Shown here: positions 13,239 to 20,608 of the stretch, in pieces
Position numbering within the stretch: position 1 is the first letter of the stretch
Layout: every line of letters begins with the position of its first letter
From: an uncultured Eggerthellaceae bacterium
GTDB lineage: Bacteria > Actinomycetota > Coriobacteriia > Coriobacteriales > Eggerthellaceae
Reading direction: 5' to 3'
Length of the DNA: 20,608 nt
Assembly (NCBI GenBank): GCA_934670115.1
Contig: CAKUOV010000040.1
Location: 1-20,608, forward strand
The notes under the pieces: generated by a model
Seen by the model: the letters and a program-made list of their open reading frames with translations, nothing else
Told to the model about the DNA's origin: nothing
Databases searched by the model: none
Translations under genes and position numbers: made by a program

Positions 13239-13455
13239 TTGTCGGAAAATTGGCCCCAAAAACGCGCAAATCGACGATACGGGGCAGGTGGGTTGGCGAA
13301 TATCGAGTATTTTGCCGTTACTATTGGCTCTTTTCGCTCGGCACAATAAAGAAACCCCAGGTCGTGAGAATGAAACCGACATGGGGTTTAATTTTGTCTC
13401 CGCTGACCTGCCCCGTACCGTCGATTTGAGCGTATTGGGGCGGTTTTTTTGACAA
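13239..13455. repeat. 217-bp element with ~50-bp inverted repeats
   Basis: Left arm 13239-13289 (TTGTC...) and right arm 13406-13455 (...GACAA) are reverse complements with one gap and about 43 of 51 positions matching. The inner block CAAATCGACG[A/G]TACGGGGCAGGT is nearly exact. The interior carries the hairpin at 13352-13389 and no gene. It lies between convergent genes (91-aa gene plus, engB minus). The size and plan match the element at 9589-9826, though the sequences are only faintly similar. Confidence 0.75.
13352..13389. terminator. Bidirectional terminator-like hairpin
   Basis: AAACCCCAGGTCG and CGACATGGGGTTT pair at 12 of 13 positions around a 12-nt loop. AATTTTG follows on the plus strand and CTTTATT on the minus strand. 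It would end both the 91-aa gene and engB transcripts. Confidence 0.65.
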
Positions 13456-13557
13456 GATGGGTTTTTGGCCGCAGCAACGACATTTTGGGTCGCGGCGGCG
13501 ATACTGTCAACGAAAACAATAGTTGCAGTTGCGCGCCGCCATCGTGCCCACCCGCCG

Positions 13558-14145
13558 TTAGCAGGCGTCGATGTACTGGTTGATGATAACGCGCAACTCG
13601 TTGATGCCCGTGCCGCTTTCCGATGAGACCGCCAGCATGGGAACGTCTTTGCCCAGCTGCAATTGCTTGCGCAGCATGGCCGTTTGCTTCATGCATTGCT
13701 GCTTTGACAGCTTATCCGCCTTGGTGAGCACCACTATGAAGGGCAGGCCGCTTTCGCGCAGGAACTCAATCATGTTCAGGTCCAGCGCCGATGCCTCGTG
13801 GCGGATGTCGATCAGCGACACGACCAGCGCAAAGATGCGTTCCTGGTTGAAATAGCCCTCAATGAGCTCGCTCCAGCGGTGCTTTTCCGATTTCGCGACC
13901 TTCGCAAAGCCGTAGCCAGGCAGGTCAACAAAATCGTATCCATCCACGTCGTAGAAGTTGATCGTGGCGGTTTTTCCCGGCGTCGATGAAACCTTCGCCA
14001 GGCTTTTGCGGTACATAAGCTTATTTAGCAGCGATGATTTGCCCACGTTCGAGCGCCCCGCGAACGAGACTTCGGGCAGGGTGGAAACAGGCAGCTGCGA
14101 AGAGGTGCCGTAGGCTGCTTTGAATTTCACGTTATGGTAGTTCAT
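13558..14145 (-). CDS. engB: Ribosome biogenesis GTP-binding protein EngB/YsxC
   Basis: A 195-aa TRAFAC-class GTPase required for assembly of the 50S ribosomal subunit. The GTP-binding motifs appear in order: G1 GRSNVGKS (30-37), G2 in TPGKTATINF, G3 DLPGYGFA, G4 TKADK and G5 SSESG. Length and the N-terminal lead-in (MNYHNVKFKAAYG) are standard. CAAAGGA (14151-14157) lies 5 nt before the ATG at 14145. It is transcribed divergently from leuS. Confidence 0.96.
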   Translation of the reverse strand: MNYHNVKFKAAYGTSSQLPVSTLPEVSFAGRSNVGKSSLLNKLMYRKSLAKVSSTPGKTATINFYDVDGYDFVDLPGYGFAKVAKSEKHRWSELIEGYFNQERIFALVVSLIDIRHEASALDLNMIEFLRESGLPFIVVLTKADKLSKQQCMKQTAMLRKQLQLGKDVPMLAVSSESGTGINELRVIINQYIDAC

Positions 14146-14224
14146 GGGTGTCCTTTGCTAGAAAATAGCTTCCAGGGCGGCTGGCTGCGGCTTTCCTCAA
14201 GCTCTGAGCAGCGCACATGTGGAA

Positions 14225-14230
14225 ATTATC
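14225..14230 (-). promoter_or_regulatory. Extended -10 box for engB
   Basis: GATAAT preceded by TGC on the minus strand (TGCGATAAT), an extended -10. The predicted start lies about 70 nt before the engB ATG. Confidence 0.5.
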
Positions 14231-14285
14231 GCATATTTTGCCGAACGGAACGCACGTTTTCGCTTAAAACACCTTGAAAGAAGCA

Positions 14286-14291
14286 TATAAT
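14286..14291 (+). promoter_or_regulatory. -10 box for leuS
   Basis: A perfect TATAAT with CTTAAA (14263-14268) at a 17-bp spacer as a poor -35. It predicts a start near 14298 and a leader of about 135 nt, long for a housekeeping gene. Confidence 0.55.
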
Positions 14292-14297
14292 ACACGT

Positions 14298-14432
14298 TTA
14301 CCTGTGCCGCGTTACTATGCTGCGTTCACGTTGCCGCGTGTTCGCGCGAGCTGCGTAATTGCATTGCACGTTGCCTGGGCAGCGGTGGTAGCGCGGACAA
14401 AGAAGTCGAAAGTCAAAGAAAAAGGAAGACGC
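14298..14432 (+). promoter_or_regulatory. leuS leader with T-box-like motif
   Basis: GGTGGTAGCGCGG (14384-14396) differs by one base from the T-box core GGTGGTACCGCGG. Its UGGU would pair with the ACCA end of tRNA-Leu (discriminator A). Upstream is a long hairpin, 14311-14359: GTTAC/GTAAT, GCT/AGC, GCG/CGC, CACG/CGTG. Its terminal loop TTGCCG contains the leucine codon UUG, and its 3' internal loop contains CUG. A second hairpin CGTTGC-CTGG-GCAGCG (14369-14384) directly precedes the motif, where stem III would be. Missing: I cannot find a good antiterminator A1 helix, a terminator, or an anti-Shine-Dalgarno strand for AAGGAAG at 14422, so this is a candidate only. Confidence 0.35.
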
Positions 14433-17006
14433 ATGAAGGAATACAATCCTCACGAGCTTGAGCCGCGCTGGCAAAAGGCTTGGGCGGACGCTCAGATTGA
14501 CAAGGTGAGCGAAGAATCCGACAAGCCCAAGAAGTACGTGCTTGAGATGTTCCCGTATCCGAGTGGAGACATCCACATGGGTCACGTGCGCAACTACACC
14601 ATTGGTGATGTTATTGCGCGTTACTCCAAGATGCAAGGATACGACGTGTTACATCCCATGGGTTGGGACGCCTTCGGCTTACCTGCGGAAAACGCCGCCA
14701 TTAAGCATAACAGCCACCCTGCCATCTGGACATACGCGAACATTGATACGCAGAAGGCCAGCTTTAAGCGCATGGGCTTTTCCTACGACTGGGATCGCAC
14801 CGTTGTGGCGTGCGACCCCGAGTATTACCGCTGGGGCCAGTATATTTTCCTGAAGTTCTGGGAGAAGGGCCTGGTGGAGCGTCGCAATTCGCCGGTGAAC
14901 TGGTGCCCGGGCTGCCAGACCGTTTTGGCAAATGAGCAAGTTATCGAAGGCAAATGCTGGCGCTGCGATTCCGAGGTGCAAAAGCAAGACCTTACGCAGT
15001 GGTACTTCAAGATTACTGATTACGCTCAGGAACTGTTGGATGACCTGGATAAACTTCCCGGTTGGCCCGAGCGTGTGAAGCAGCAGCAGGCAAACTGGAT
15101 TGGCCGCTCTGAAGGCGCTGAGGTCGTGTTCACGTTGTGTGACAAAGAGGGCAACGTGCCCGCCCAGCCCACCGACAACGATTTGATTACCGTGTTCACT
15201 ACGCGCGCCGATACGCTGTGCGGTGCGAGCTTTTTCGTGCTGGCGCCCGAGTACAAGGGCCTGAAAGACCTGGTAGCAGGCACGGAATACGAAAAGCCCG
15301 TCATGGATTTGGTGGAAGCATCCAAGAAAGTGACGGCAGTTGAGCGCGCACAGGGCAACCATGAGAAGCACGGCGCGTTTACCGGTCGCTATGTGGAAAA
15401 CCCCATTAACGGCGAAAAACTGCCCATTTGGGTTGCCGATTACGTGGTGGCCGATTACGGCACGGGCGCCGTTATGGCGGTTCCTTGCGGCGACCAGCGC
15501 GACTTTGAGTTCGCACGCAAGTACGACCTGCCCATTATCCCCATTATTTGCACCGAGGATGACCCGCTGTACGAGCAGCTCAAGGATGAGTCGAATCGTG
15601 TGGTGACCAGCGTTGATTGGGATGCCGCTATGGCAGCCGAAGGCGTTTTGGTGCAGTCGGGCAAGTACACCGGCCTGCGTGGTGGCAAGCATTCCGAGGG
15701 CGAGGCCGCTGTAGTGGCCGATCTTGAGGCCATGGGTCGCGGCGGACGCAAAGTTGAGTTCCGTCTGCGCGACTGGCTTATTAGCCGCCAACGTTATTGG
15801 GGCAACCCGATTCCTGCTATCCATTGCGAGGACTGCGGCGTTGTGCCAGTTCCCGTAGAGGATCTGCCCGTTCGTCTGCCCAAAGATATCAACCTGTCGG
15901 CTGGTGAAACACTGGCAACGCACGAGGAATTTGCGAAGTGCACCTGCCCGAAGTGCGGCAAGCCGGCACGTCGCGAGACCGACACCATGGATACGTTTAC
16001 GTGCTCAAGCTGGTATTACATGCGCTATACCGATCCTCACAACACCGATGCGCCGTTCGACAGCGCCAAGGTGAACCGCTGGATGCCTGTTGACCAGTAC
16101 ATCGGCGGCATTGAGCATGCCATTTTGCACTTGCTGTATAGCCGCTTCTTCACGAAAGTGCTGCGTGACCTGGGGATGCTCGATTTCGACGAGCCCTTCA
16201 CGAACTTGCTGTGCCAAGGCATGGTGCTTGATGGCAACGGCGAAGTTATGTCCAAGTCGAAGGGCAACGTGGTATCGCCCGAGGACATGATTGTGGAGTA
16301 CGGTGCCGATGCGTGCCGTGCGTACATCCTGTTCATGGCGCCGCCTGACAAAGAGTTGCTGTGGAACGAAGACGGCCTGGCGGGCGTTTACAAGTTCCTG
16401 AACCGTGCTTGGCGCATTGTGAACGACCTGGCGGGTGTTGCCAACGACGCAACACTTTTCCAGAAGAGCGTGGGCGAGGAAAAGGGCGCCGAGCTGGCCA
16501 AGACTCTGATGCGCGAGCGTCATCGCGTGGTGGGCAAGGTGACCGACGACTTCGGCCGCAACAACTTCAACACCGCTATCAGCGCCGTTATGGAGTTGTG
16601 CAACGCTGCGGGCGATTACCTGCGCGGCGTTGACGCGCAGACGCGCAAGGGTTGCGAGCACTTGAGCGCGCTTGATGCGGAAGTGGCAAGTGTTATTGTG
16701 AAGTTGCTGGCACCGATTGTTCCGCACTGGGCAGAAGAGCTGTATCGCGACGTGCTGGGCAATGAAGAAAGCGTGCATTTGAGCGCATGGCCCACGTGGG
16801 ACCCCGAGAAGGCTAAGGCCGACGAGGTTGAGATTGCTGTTCAGGTTTGCGGTAAGGTGCGCGCGAGGCTGGTTATTTCTGCCAGTGCGACCGAAGACGA
16901 GTTTAAGCAGGCTGCTTTGGCTGCCGTTGCTAAGGACATCGAGGGCAAGAACGTGATGAAAGTGATTGTTGTCCCTGGTCGTTTGGTTAATGTTGTCGCG
17001 AAATAG
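14433..17006 (+). CDS. leuS: Leucine--tRNA ligase
   Basis: An 857-aa class I synthetase charging tRNA-Leu. ATG at 14433 has AAGGAAG (14422-14428) 4 nt upstream and gives the normal MKEYNPHELEPRWQ start. The HIGH signature is HMGH (48-51) within FPYPSGDIHMGHVRNY. Zinc ligands CPGC (C158, C161) and CWRC (C175, C178) follow. The CP1 editing domain has its threonine-rich TVFTTRADT and GTGAVMAVP signatures, so mischarged tRNA hydrolysis is expected. The KMSKS loop reads VMSKSKGN (605-612), a variant found in other LeuRS proteins. The C-terminal anticodon and tail domains are complete. A terminator hairpin follows. Confidence 0.97.
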   Translation: MKEYNPHELEPRWQKAWADAQIDKVSEESDKPKKYVLEMFPYPSGDIHMGHVRNYTIGDVIARYSKMQGYDVLHPMGWDAFGLPAENAAIKHNSHPAIWTYANIDTQKASFKRMGFSYDWDRTVVACDPEYYRWGQYIFLKFWEKGLVERRNSPVNWCPGCQTVLANEQVIEGKCWRCDSEVQKQDLTQWYFKITDYAQELLDDLDKLPGWPERVKQQQANWIGRSEGAEVVFTLCDKEGNVPAQPTDNDLITVFTTRADTLCGASFFVLAPEYKGLKDLVAGTEYEKPVMDLVEASKKVTAVERAQGNHEKHGAFTGRYVENPINGEKLPIWVADYVVADYGTGAVMAVPCGDQRDFEFARKYDLPIIPIICTEDDPLYEQLKDESNRVVTSVDWDAAMAAEGVLVQSGKYTGLRGGKHSEGEAAVVADLEAMGRGGRKVEFRLRDWLISRQRYWGNPIPAIHCEDCGVVPVPVEDLPVRLPKDINLSAGETLATHEEFAKCTCPKCGKPARRETDTMDTFTCSSWYYMRYTDPHNTDAPFDSAKVNRWMPVDQYIGGIEHAILHLLYSRFFTKVLRDLGMLDFDEPFTNLLCQGMVLDGNGEVMSKSKGNVVSPEDMIVEYGADACRAYILFMAPPDKELLWNEDGLAGVYKFLNRAWRIVNDLAGVANDATLFQKSVGEEKGAELAKTLMRERHRVVGKVTDDFGRNNFNTAISAVMELCNAAGDYLRGVDAQTRKGCEHLSALDAEVASVIVKLLAPIVPHWAEELYRDVLGNEESVHLSAWPTWDPEKAKADEVEIAVQVCGKVRARLVISASATEDEFKQAALAAVAKDIEGKNVMKVIVVPGRLVNVVAK

Positions 17007-17018
17007 CGTTTTGTCTGA

Positions 17019-17057
17019 CATCGGGGCTTGCCAAAGGGAATCGGCAAAGCCCCGATG
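17019..17057 (+). terminator. Terminator hairpin after leuS
   Basis: CATCGGGGCTTGCC pairs with GGCAAAGCCCCGATG with one bulged base, a very stable stem. Only GGTTT follows, so it may be partly read through into the transporter gene. Confidence 0.65.
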
Positions 17058-17109
17058 GGTTTAAGTGGGAGAGTATTGGGCTGGAAAGATTGGAAGAAAG
17101 TAGGTCTGT

Positions 17110-18465
17110 GTGAGTTCTGATTCAACCGAAAAGCGTTCTACGTGGTCAAATAAGACTGCATTTATTTTGGCCGCTGCTGCCTCGGCCGTTGGCTTGGGCA
17201 ACCTGTGGCGCTTCCCGTATTTGGCCGCTAAATTTGGCGGCGGTACATTCATTTTCACGTACTTCATCTTGGCCTTCACTTTTGGTGTTTCCTTGCTGCT
17301 GCTGGAGATCACGCTTGGCCGCAAGACGCGTCTTTCTGCTATCGGCGCATTCAGCGCTTATGGCAAGAAATTCGCACTCATTGGCGTTTTGGCATCGTTA
17401 GTGCCGTTCATCATTACGCCGTATTACTGCATTATTGGCGGTTGGGTTGTCAAGTACATGGTTTCGTTTCTGTCGGTTGACCCGAACACGCTTGCCGATG
17501 GCGGTGCGTTCTTCACAAGCTTCCTGTATGGCCCCATGGAAAGCTACGCGTGGATGCTGGTATTCATGGCGCTGGTGTTCATTATTGTTGCGCTGGGCGT
17601 GAAAAAGGGTATTGAGAAAGCGAACTTGATCATGATGCCGGCGCTCTTGATTATGGCGGTTGCTATTGCTGTTTACGTTGCAATGCAGCCAGGTGCTATG
17701 GAGGGCATTGCGTACTACCTGATCCCCGACTTCAGCCAGTTTTCTGCTGACCTGGTGCTGAATGCTATGGGTCAGATGTTCTACAGCTTGTCGTTGGCTA
17801 TGGGCATTATGATCACGTATGGTTCGTACGTGCATCGCGATGAGTGCCTGACGTCGTCGGTCACGCGCATTGCTGGCTTTGACCTGCTTGTTTCCCTGAT
17901 TGCGGGCTTCATGATTGTTCCGGCCGCTTTCGTGGTTATGGGTGGCGCGCCGACTTCTGCCGGCCCCTCGCTGATGTTTGTCACGTTGCCGCAGGTTTTT
18001 GCGGGTATGGGCAATGCGGCGGTCATTTTGGGCTTCGTTTTCTTCCTGTTGGTTACGTTTGCCGCTTTGACCAGCGCCATCTCGCTAACGGAGACGTGCG
18101 TTTCCATTATTTCCGACGGTTTGAAGTGGTCGCGCCGTAAGTCGCTTATTGCCTGCATTCTGTGGGTTGTTCTGGTGGGCTGCTTCGTGAACGCGGGTTA
18201 CAACGGCCTTTCGGACATCCGCATCTTCGGTATGGAGATTCTGGACTTCTTCGACTTTATTTCCAATTCGGTTCTGATGCCCATTGTGGCGCTTTTGATC
18301 TGCGTTTTTGTTGGATGGATTATTACTCCGAAGGATCTTATCGAGGAAATCAAGCTCAACTCGCCGTTCCGTGCGGAAAAGGCATGGGTTGTTATGATTA
18401 AGTTCCTGGCGCCGGTTTTGGTTATTGCTATTCTGGTTTGGAACATTATCGGCATTTTGGGATAG
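17110..18465 (+). CDS. Sodium-dependent transporter, NSS (SNF) family
   Basis: A 451-aa polytopic membrane protein of the neurotransmitter:sodium symporter family; bacterial members such as LeuT and MhsT take up amino acids with Na+. The start is GTG at 17110, with AGTAGG a few nt upstream. The TM1 signature SAVGLGNLWRFPY (25-37) is exact, followed by a LAAKFGGGTFIFTYFI segment. TM3 (PYYCIIGGWVVKY) and the TM6 region (GQMFYSLSLAMGIMITYGSY) are also typical and line the sodium and substrate sites. About 11-12 hydrophobic segments are visible. The substrate cannot be told from sequence alone, though an amino acid is likely. It lies 103 nt after leuS, behind its hairpin. Confidence 0.93.
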   Translation: MSSDSTEKRSTWSNKTAFILAAAASAVGLGNLWRFPYLAAKFGGGTFIFTYFILAFTFGVSLLLLEITLGRKTRLSAIGAFSAYGKKFALIGVLASLVPFIITPYYCIIGGWVVKYMVSFLSVDPNTLADGGAFFTSFLYGPMESYAWMLVFMALVFIIVALGVKKGIEKANLIMMPALLIMAVAIAVYVAMQPGAMEGIAYYLIPDFSQFSADLVLNAMGQMFYSLSLAMGIMITYGSYVHRDECLTSSVTRIAGFDLLVSLIAGFMIVPAAFVVMGGAPTSAGPSLMFVTLPQVFAGMGNAAVILGFVFFLLVTFAALTSAISLTETCVSIISDGLKWSRRKSLIACILWVVLVGCFVNAGYNGLSDIRIFGMEILDFFDFISNSVLMPIVALLICVFVGWIITPKDLIEEIKLNSPFRAEKAWVVMIKFLAPVLVIAILVWNIIGILG

Positions 18466-18483
18466 TTGCGTTTGACGGTTGTC

Positions 18484-18614
18484 TGAACTCGGGCGTTGGC
18501 ATTGGTTGCCTGAAATCTGAGTGTTCTGATTGGGGTTGCTTGCCATATCTGCCAACGCGAAGAATGCCGACTGGTCTGAAAGCTGGGTATTTTGATTGGG
18601 GCTGCTTGCTTTAT
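18484..18614. repeat. Direct repeats downstream of the transporter gene
   Basis: A 38-bp unit beginning TGAAATCTGAG (18511-18548) recurs at 18577-18614 as TGAAAGCTGGG, with about 80 percent identity, including GATTGGGG[T/C]TGCTTGC. A more degenerate copy starts TGAACTCGGG at 18484. The last copy supplies the left arm of the terminator at 18598. A 9-bp dyad GCGTTGGCA/TGCCAACGC also spans the first two copies. Confidence 0.6.
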
Positions 18615-18634
18615 GCATGCGGCCTCGGTTTTTT
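18598..18634 (+). terminator. Intrinsic terminator of the transporter transcript
   Basis: GGGGCTGC pairs with GCGGCCTC (with G-U pairs), extended inside by TGC/GCA, followed by GG and six T. It lies 133 nt after the stop codon. Confidence 0.7.
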
Positions 18635-18643
18635 ATAGGCTCG

Positions 18644-18750
18644 CGAGTCCGCCCGCCGCGCGATGTGCAGCGGGACCCATCGCCCTCGTCCTGGCTTGCA
18701 TATCCGAGCCCGCCCGCCGCGCGAAGCGCGGCGGGAAAAGAACCGCCCTC
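18644..18750. repeat. Tandem GC-rich REP-like palindromes
   Basis: Two copies, 18644-18687 and 18705-18750 (period 61 bp), share CGAG[T/C]CCGCCCGCCGCGCGA at the start and CGCCCTC at the end. In copy 2, CCCGCCGCGC-GAA-GCGCGGCGGG is a perfect 10-bp stem with a triloop; copy 1 has the same stem with mismatches. The size and form resemble REP elements. Confidence 0.7.
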
Positions 18751-18861
18751 TATGCGGGTGTATGACGAGTTTATGTTATGCGGCGCATGGCGAGTTTGTT
18801 GCCTTCAGGTTTGCATGCCCCGTGTGCTGATCTGAAGATTTTTTGCCGTTCAAATTCGAAA

Positions 18862-19141
18862 ATAGGAGAAAATTCAAAAAAATGTAATTTTCTCCTATAA
18901 ATTTATGAGACTGACTATATCAAATAGGAGATTTTGTGAAAAAATTTAAAAATCTTCTATAAATGATGACTTGTTTTGTATGCATGAGGGGCAAAAAGCT
19001 ATTTTGCGCTTCACTTTGCATCGAATAACCCTTTAAAAATAGGAGAAAATGATAATAAAATCAAAATTCTCCTATTTATGCTTAGCGAGGTATTTAAAAA
19101 ATAGGAGAAAAATTAGAAAAAGTTATTTTTCTCCTATTTTT
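18862..19141. repeat. Array of four AT-rich AGGAG/CTCCT hairpins
   Basis: Four inverted repeats share the arm ATAGGAGA and its complement. Unit 1, 18862-18898: 13-bp perfect stem, 11-nt loop. Unit 2, 18924-18960: 12-bp stem with one G-U pair. Unit 3, 19037-19077: 11-bp stem plus an inner 4-bp TGAT/ATCA. Unit 4, 19097-19141: 17-bp perfect stem. Loops are A-rich and differ between units, so stems are conserved while loops are not. A further small hairpin GCAAAA-AGCTA-TTTTGC lies at 18991-19007. The block is strikingly AT-rich against GC-rich flanks and holds no gene. The function is unknown. Confidence 0.85.
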
Positions 19142-19507
19142 GCTTTTTTAATGTGCTGTTAATTACTTTTTACGCGAAAAGTGCAGCGTCCCACGAGGAA
19201 AATGGTGCTTTGCATCTTTTGTTTTGTCGCTCACGCGTGCCCTGGTACGTGGCAATGCGGTCTTTGCTCCCTATTGCGATCTCATTCACGATGCAATAAG
19301 TTTAATTGTCTTTGGCGGTGAATTTATACCAGATGAAATTCTCGTTCTTGGCCGGTATCGATTTCTTGCGAATGAGATTTGCATTGCATCGCGTGCGTTC
19401 TGTGGGCAGACGCATAATGGGGTACAATGAAAGTTAACATTTTCGCGGCGTCTTGCTGGATATCGGATTGATGCAAGGTGCTCTTTTTGCACAGATAAGG
19501 ATTTGCT
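19142..19507. other. Intergenic region upstream of ychF
   Basis: About 365 bp with moderate GC content. It contains a 68-codon plus-strand frame (19224-19430) that has no ribosome binding site and matches no family I know; it overlaps the ychF promoter and is probably non-coding or a gene remnant. The ychF -10 lies at 19423, followed by a leader of about 70 nt. Confidence 0.4.
19423..19428 (+). promoter_or_regulatory. Possible -10 box for ychF
   Basis: TACAAT about 80 nt before the ychF start; TTCTGT (19398-19403) is a loose -35 at a 19-bp spacer. Confidence 0.4.
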
Positions 19508-20581
19508 ATGTCTCTTTCTATTGGTATTGTCGGCTTGCCGAATGTGGGCAAGTCAACGTTGTTTACTGCTTTGACCAACAAGCAGGGCTTGGCTGCCAAT
19601 TACCCTTTTGCAACTATCGAGCCGAACGTTGGTATTGTGCCTGTTCCCGATGATCGCTTGAAGGAGCTTGAGAAAATCGATCACCCCGCGCGCTTGGTGC
19701 CGGCAACAGTCGAGTTTGTAGATATTGCTGGTTTGGTTGCAGGCGCAAGCCAAGGCGAGGGCTTGGGAAATCAGTTCCTCGCGAACATCCGCGATACCGA
19801 TGCTATTTGCGAAGTTGTTCGTTTCTTCGGTAACCCGAACGTTGTGCATGTGGCGGGGCGCGTTGACCCGCAAAGCGACGTTGAGACCATCAAGATGGAG
19901 CTTATCTTGGCCGACGTTGCGACCTGCGAAAAGGCGATTCCGCGTTTGGAGAAAGAAGCGAAGCGTGATAAAGCGGGTGCGGCAAAGCTCGAAGCGGCAA
20001 AGAAGGTTCTGGCGGGGCTCTACGAGGGGCATCGCGCACGCACGCTTGATTTGACCGAGGACGAAATCGATGCCATTTACGAGCTGCATCTGCTCACGAT
20101 GAAGCCCATGCTCTACATTGCCAACATCGACGAGGACCAGATGGACGCGGAGCTTCCGGAAATTGACGGCTGCACTCCCGTGCCGATTTGCGCGCAGGTT
20201 GAGGCCGACTTGGCGGAGCTCAACGAGATGGACCCTGAAGAAGCTGCCGAATTCTTGGCTGATATGGGCCTGAAGGAAAGCGGTCTTGCGCGCTTGGTGC
20301 GCGAGGCATACAAGCTTTTGGGCTTGCAGTCGTATTTCACCAGCGGCGAGACCGAGAGCCGCGCGTGGACGATTCCCATTGGCGCGAAGGCACCCCAGGC
20401 TGCAGGCGTGATTCACTCCGACTTCGAGCGCGGATTCATCAAGGCAGAGACGGCATCGTACGAGGATTACGTTGCCTTAGGCGGCGAAGCGGGCTGCCGT
20501 GCAGCAGGCAAGTTGCGTCAGGAAGGCAAGGACTACGTGGTGCAAGACGGCGACGTTATGCACTTCAAGTTCAACGTGTAG
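19508..20581 (+). CDS. ychF: Redox-regulated ATPase/GTPase YchF (OLA1 family)
   Basis: A 357-aa Obg-family P-loop ATPase that associates with ribosomes and affects translation and stress responses. ATG at 19508 follows AAGGAT (19497-19502) by 5 nt. G1 is GLPNVGKST (9-17), G3 is in FVDIAGLV, and the G4 position reads NIDE (206-209) instead of NKxD, the family's hallmark that shifts specificity from GTP to ATP. A coiled-coil region follows the G domain (EKEAKRDKAGAAKLEAAKK), and the last 80 residues are the TGS domain ending in DGDVMHFKFNV. Length is slightly under the usual 363 aa and complete. Confidence 0.97.
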   Translation: MSLSIGIVGLPNVGKSTLFTALTNKQGLAANYPFATIEPNVGIVPVPDDRLKELEKIDHPARLVPATVEFVDIAGLVAGASQGEGLGNQFLANIRDTDAICEVVRFFGNPNVVHVAGRVDPQSDVETIKMELILADVATCEKAIPRLEKEAKRDKAGAAKLEAAKKVLAGLYEGHRARTLDLTEDEIDAIYELHLLTMKPMLYIANIDEDQMDAELPEIDGCTPVPICAQVEADLAELNEMDPEEAAEFLADMGLKESGLARLVREAYKLLGLQSYFTSGETESRAWTIPIGAKAPQAAGVIHSDFERGFIKAETASYEDYVALGGEAGCRAAGKLRQEGKDYVVQDGDVMHFKFNV

Positions 20582-20608
20582 TATTTTGGAGTAATCCCAG
20601 TTCACAGA

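Noticed and set aside
18862..19141. CRISPR array
   Set aside because: The repeated units are palindromes with different loops and irregular spacing, only four copies, and no cas genes nearby.
19224..19430. 68-codon frame upstream of ychF
   Set aside because: No ribosome binding site, no recognisable family, and it overlaps the likely ychF promoter.

Overview
The window is about 20.6 kb of a moderately GC-rich bacterial chromosome and is mostly housekeeping genes. Their order (metG, tatD, a flavoprotein, rsmA, veg) is the metG-tatD-rsmA neighbourhood found in Actinomycetota and Bacillota, with the Veg gene familiar from Bacillota next to it. Codon use rich in GCG/CGC and the protein sequences suggest an anaerobic, host-associated actinomycete, most likely class Coriobacteriia (Eggerthellaceae-like). 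That placement is inference; no rRNA is present. I see no phage, CRISPR array or intact insertion sequence.

Layout. 1-1340 (minus): a partial queuosine-precursor transporter preceded by a small radical SAM protein with an unusual CX4CX2C cluster motif, a likely queuosine salvage operon. 1767-3925: a secreted coiled-coil cell-wall protein with a lysozyme-like domain (plus) converges on a membrane-anchored polysaccharide deacetylase (minus). 4226-9516 (plus): metG, tatD, an iron-sulfur-flavoprotein-like gene with a long basic disordered tail, rsmA and veg. 9517-11066: a strong terminator, a 238-bp inverted-repeat element, tRNA-Ala(CGC) (minus) and galU (plus). 11067-11872: an 800-bp gap whose minus strand carries two tandem candidate small RNAs, both C-rich and hairpin-rich. 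11873-13200 (plus): a homocysteine-methyltransferase-like protein lacking the zinc cysteines, and a 91-aa conserved-looking hypothetical protein. 13201-14145: a second long inverted-repeat element, then engB/ysxC (minus). 14286-18465 (plus): leuS behind a leader with a T-box-like motif, and a sodium-dependent (NSS family) transporter. 18466-19507: a 1-kb gap holding direct repeats, a terminator, a GC-rich tandem repeat and a very AT-rich array of four AGGAG/CTCCT hairpins. 19508-20581 (plus): ychF.

Working together: the aminoacyl-tRNA synthetases (metG, leuS), tRNA-Ala, rsmA (16S rRNA methylation), engB (large-subunit assembly), ychF and tRNA queuosine salvage all serve translation. The deacetylase, coiled-coil protein and galU serve the cell envelope. 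The most novel material is non-coding: the paired C-rich small RNAs, the AGGAG hairpin array, the leuS leader, and long inverted repeats placed between convergent transcription units.
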